The notes under the pieces were generated by a model. That model was not told the origin of the DNA. It saw nothing but the letters and a program-made list of their open reading frames with translations, and searched no databases. A stretch of 64,000 bases of DNA from DASPHG01 sp963849605 (GTDB lineage Bacteria; Actinomycetota; Thermoleophilia; Solirubrobacterales; Thermoleophilaceae). Positions 63,529 to 64,000 of the stretch are shown piece after piece (within the stretch, counting starts at the first letter, position 1; each line of letters opens with the position of its first letter). The stretch covers positions 806,001 to 870,000 of the forward strand of contig CAWKHX010000002.1 of the NCBI GenBank assembly GCA_963849605.1, given 5' to 3'. The position numbers were made by a program, and so were the translations under genes.

Positions 63529-64000
63529 GTGAACCGTCGCGACGAGCTGATCGCCTTCCTCGACGATCTGCTCGAGTCGCCGGGCCGCCCGGACTACGGC
63601 CCGAACGGCCTCCAGGTGCCCGGTGCCGAGGAGGTCGAGCTCGTGGTCACCGGCGTCTCAGCACACCGCGAGCTGTTCGAGCAGGCGGCCGCGGCCGGCG
63701 CCCAGCTCGTCCTCTGCCACCACGGGATCTTCTGGGGCGAGAGCGCGGGGCCGGTGACCGAGCAGCTCAAGGCGCGGCTCAAGCTCCTGTTCGACAACGA
63801 CATGAGCCTCGCCGCCTACCACCTGCCGCTCGACGCCCATCCCGAGGTGGGGAACAACGCCCTGATCTGCGACGGCCTCGGCCTCGAGCGGGAGGCCGCA
63901 TTCGGCGAGGCGAAGGGCGCGCCGGTCGGGTGGATCGGCGCGGCGCGCGAGCCGCTGTCGCTCGAGGCCTTGGTCGAGCGCAGCACCGCGCTGTTCGGAT
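63529..64000 (+). CDS. Nif3-like dinuclear metal-centre protein (5' part)
   Basis: The gene runs off the right edge, so about 157 residues are visible from GTG 63529. It starts VNRRDELIAFLDDLLES, with NGLQVPG, the metal ligand pair LCHHGIFW and AAYHLPLDAHPEVGNNALI, which are typical of the Nif3/YbgI family of hexameric proteins (sometimes annotated GTP cyclohydrolase I type 2). The biochemical role is debated. Expression is from a leaderless promoter touching a 28-bp palindrome. Confidence 0.9.
   Translation, partial: MNRRDELIAFLDDLLESPGRPDYGPNGLQVPGAEEVELVVTGVSAHRELFEQAAAAGAQLVLCHHGIFWGESAGPVTEQLKARLKLLFDNDMSLAAYHLPLDAHPEVGNNALICDGLGLEREAAFGEAKGAPVGWIGAAREPLSLEALVERSTALFG

Overview
The window is very GC-rich, nearly fully coding and full of GTG/TTG starts. 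Gene content (families of short NTF2/SnoaL proteins beginning MSxENVE, DUF2277, DUF779, many acyl-CoA enzymes, c-di-AMP riboswitches before cell-wall hydrolases) points to an actinobacterium, most likely class Thermoleophilia (Solirubrobacterales/Gaiellales type). This placement is inference from gene families; no rRNA is present. The only RNA gene is one tRNA-Pro(CGG).

Layout. 1-430: three tiny membrane-protein genes with 4-nt overlaps (holin-X-like). 441-1885: TetR regulator and nitrilase under a clear palindromic operator, divergent from a DUF2804 gene and a VIT-like transporter gene. 3205-10414: a minus-strand CoA catabolic block (crotonase, acyl-CoA carboxylase carboxyltransferase, quinone-oxidoreductase-like MDR, BKACE, CaiB CoA-transferase, MerR regulator, GNAT) interrupted by a 445-bp four-helix-bundle element bounded by inverted heptamer arrays. 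10417-14966: exported serine hydrolase, CAP protein, and an acyl-CoA dehydrogenase / metallo-hydrolase / acyl-CoA dehydrogenase operon whose operator matches that of the BKACE operon. 15005-17886: class C serine hydrolase and a second CaiB-type gene, both frameshifted, and DUF2277. 17906-23037: two divergent exported phosphatases. 23073-30337: SDRs, peroxiredoxin, metallo-hydrolase, acyltransferase, glycerol kinase, glycosyltransferase, stand-alone biotin carrier protein and crotonase. 30342-33648: secreted GH92 mannosidase, a two-TM pore-like protein and a hotdog-like protein. 33718-42731: biotin synthesis (bioB-bioF-bioD, with bioA 4.6 kb away). 42780-44871: two nearly identical c-di-AMP riboswitches, each before a peptidoglycan-binding/NlpC-P60-like hydrolase gene. 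44878-48784: rubredoxin, Nudix, EamA transporter, DUF779, an RTX-like repeat protein and an epimerase. 48781-53885: a compact six-gene operon (thiolase, SCP2, Fe-alcohol dehydrogenase, DoxX-like, aldehyde dehydrogenase, cupin). 53941-62339: GH2 glycosidase, a heavily frameshifted sugar dehydrogenase, NmrA-like and GNAT proteins, three NTF2-like genes and a remnant, a frameshifted acyl-CoA ligase and a frameshifted DsbA-like gene. 62444-64000: tRNA-Pro, small ORF, ECF sigma factor and the start of a Nif3-like gene.

How the genes work together. The common theme is acyl-CoA breakdown (dehydrogenases, hydratases, CoA-transferases, BKACE, thiolase, carboxylase) plus biotin supply for the carboxylases. 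Two local regulators (TetR and MerR) have candidate operators. Many promoters follow one pattern: a TANNNT -10 box ending 6-7 nt before a GTG/ATG, which implies leaderless mRNAs.

Quality note. At least seven genes contain frameshifts, mostly in short G/C runs, and one gene changes frame many times. This looks more like residual indel error in the assembly than real gene decay, but it cannot be decided from the sequence alone.
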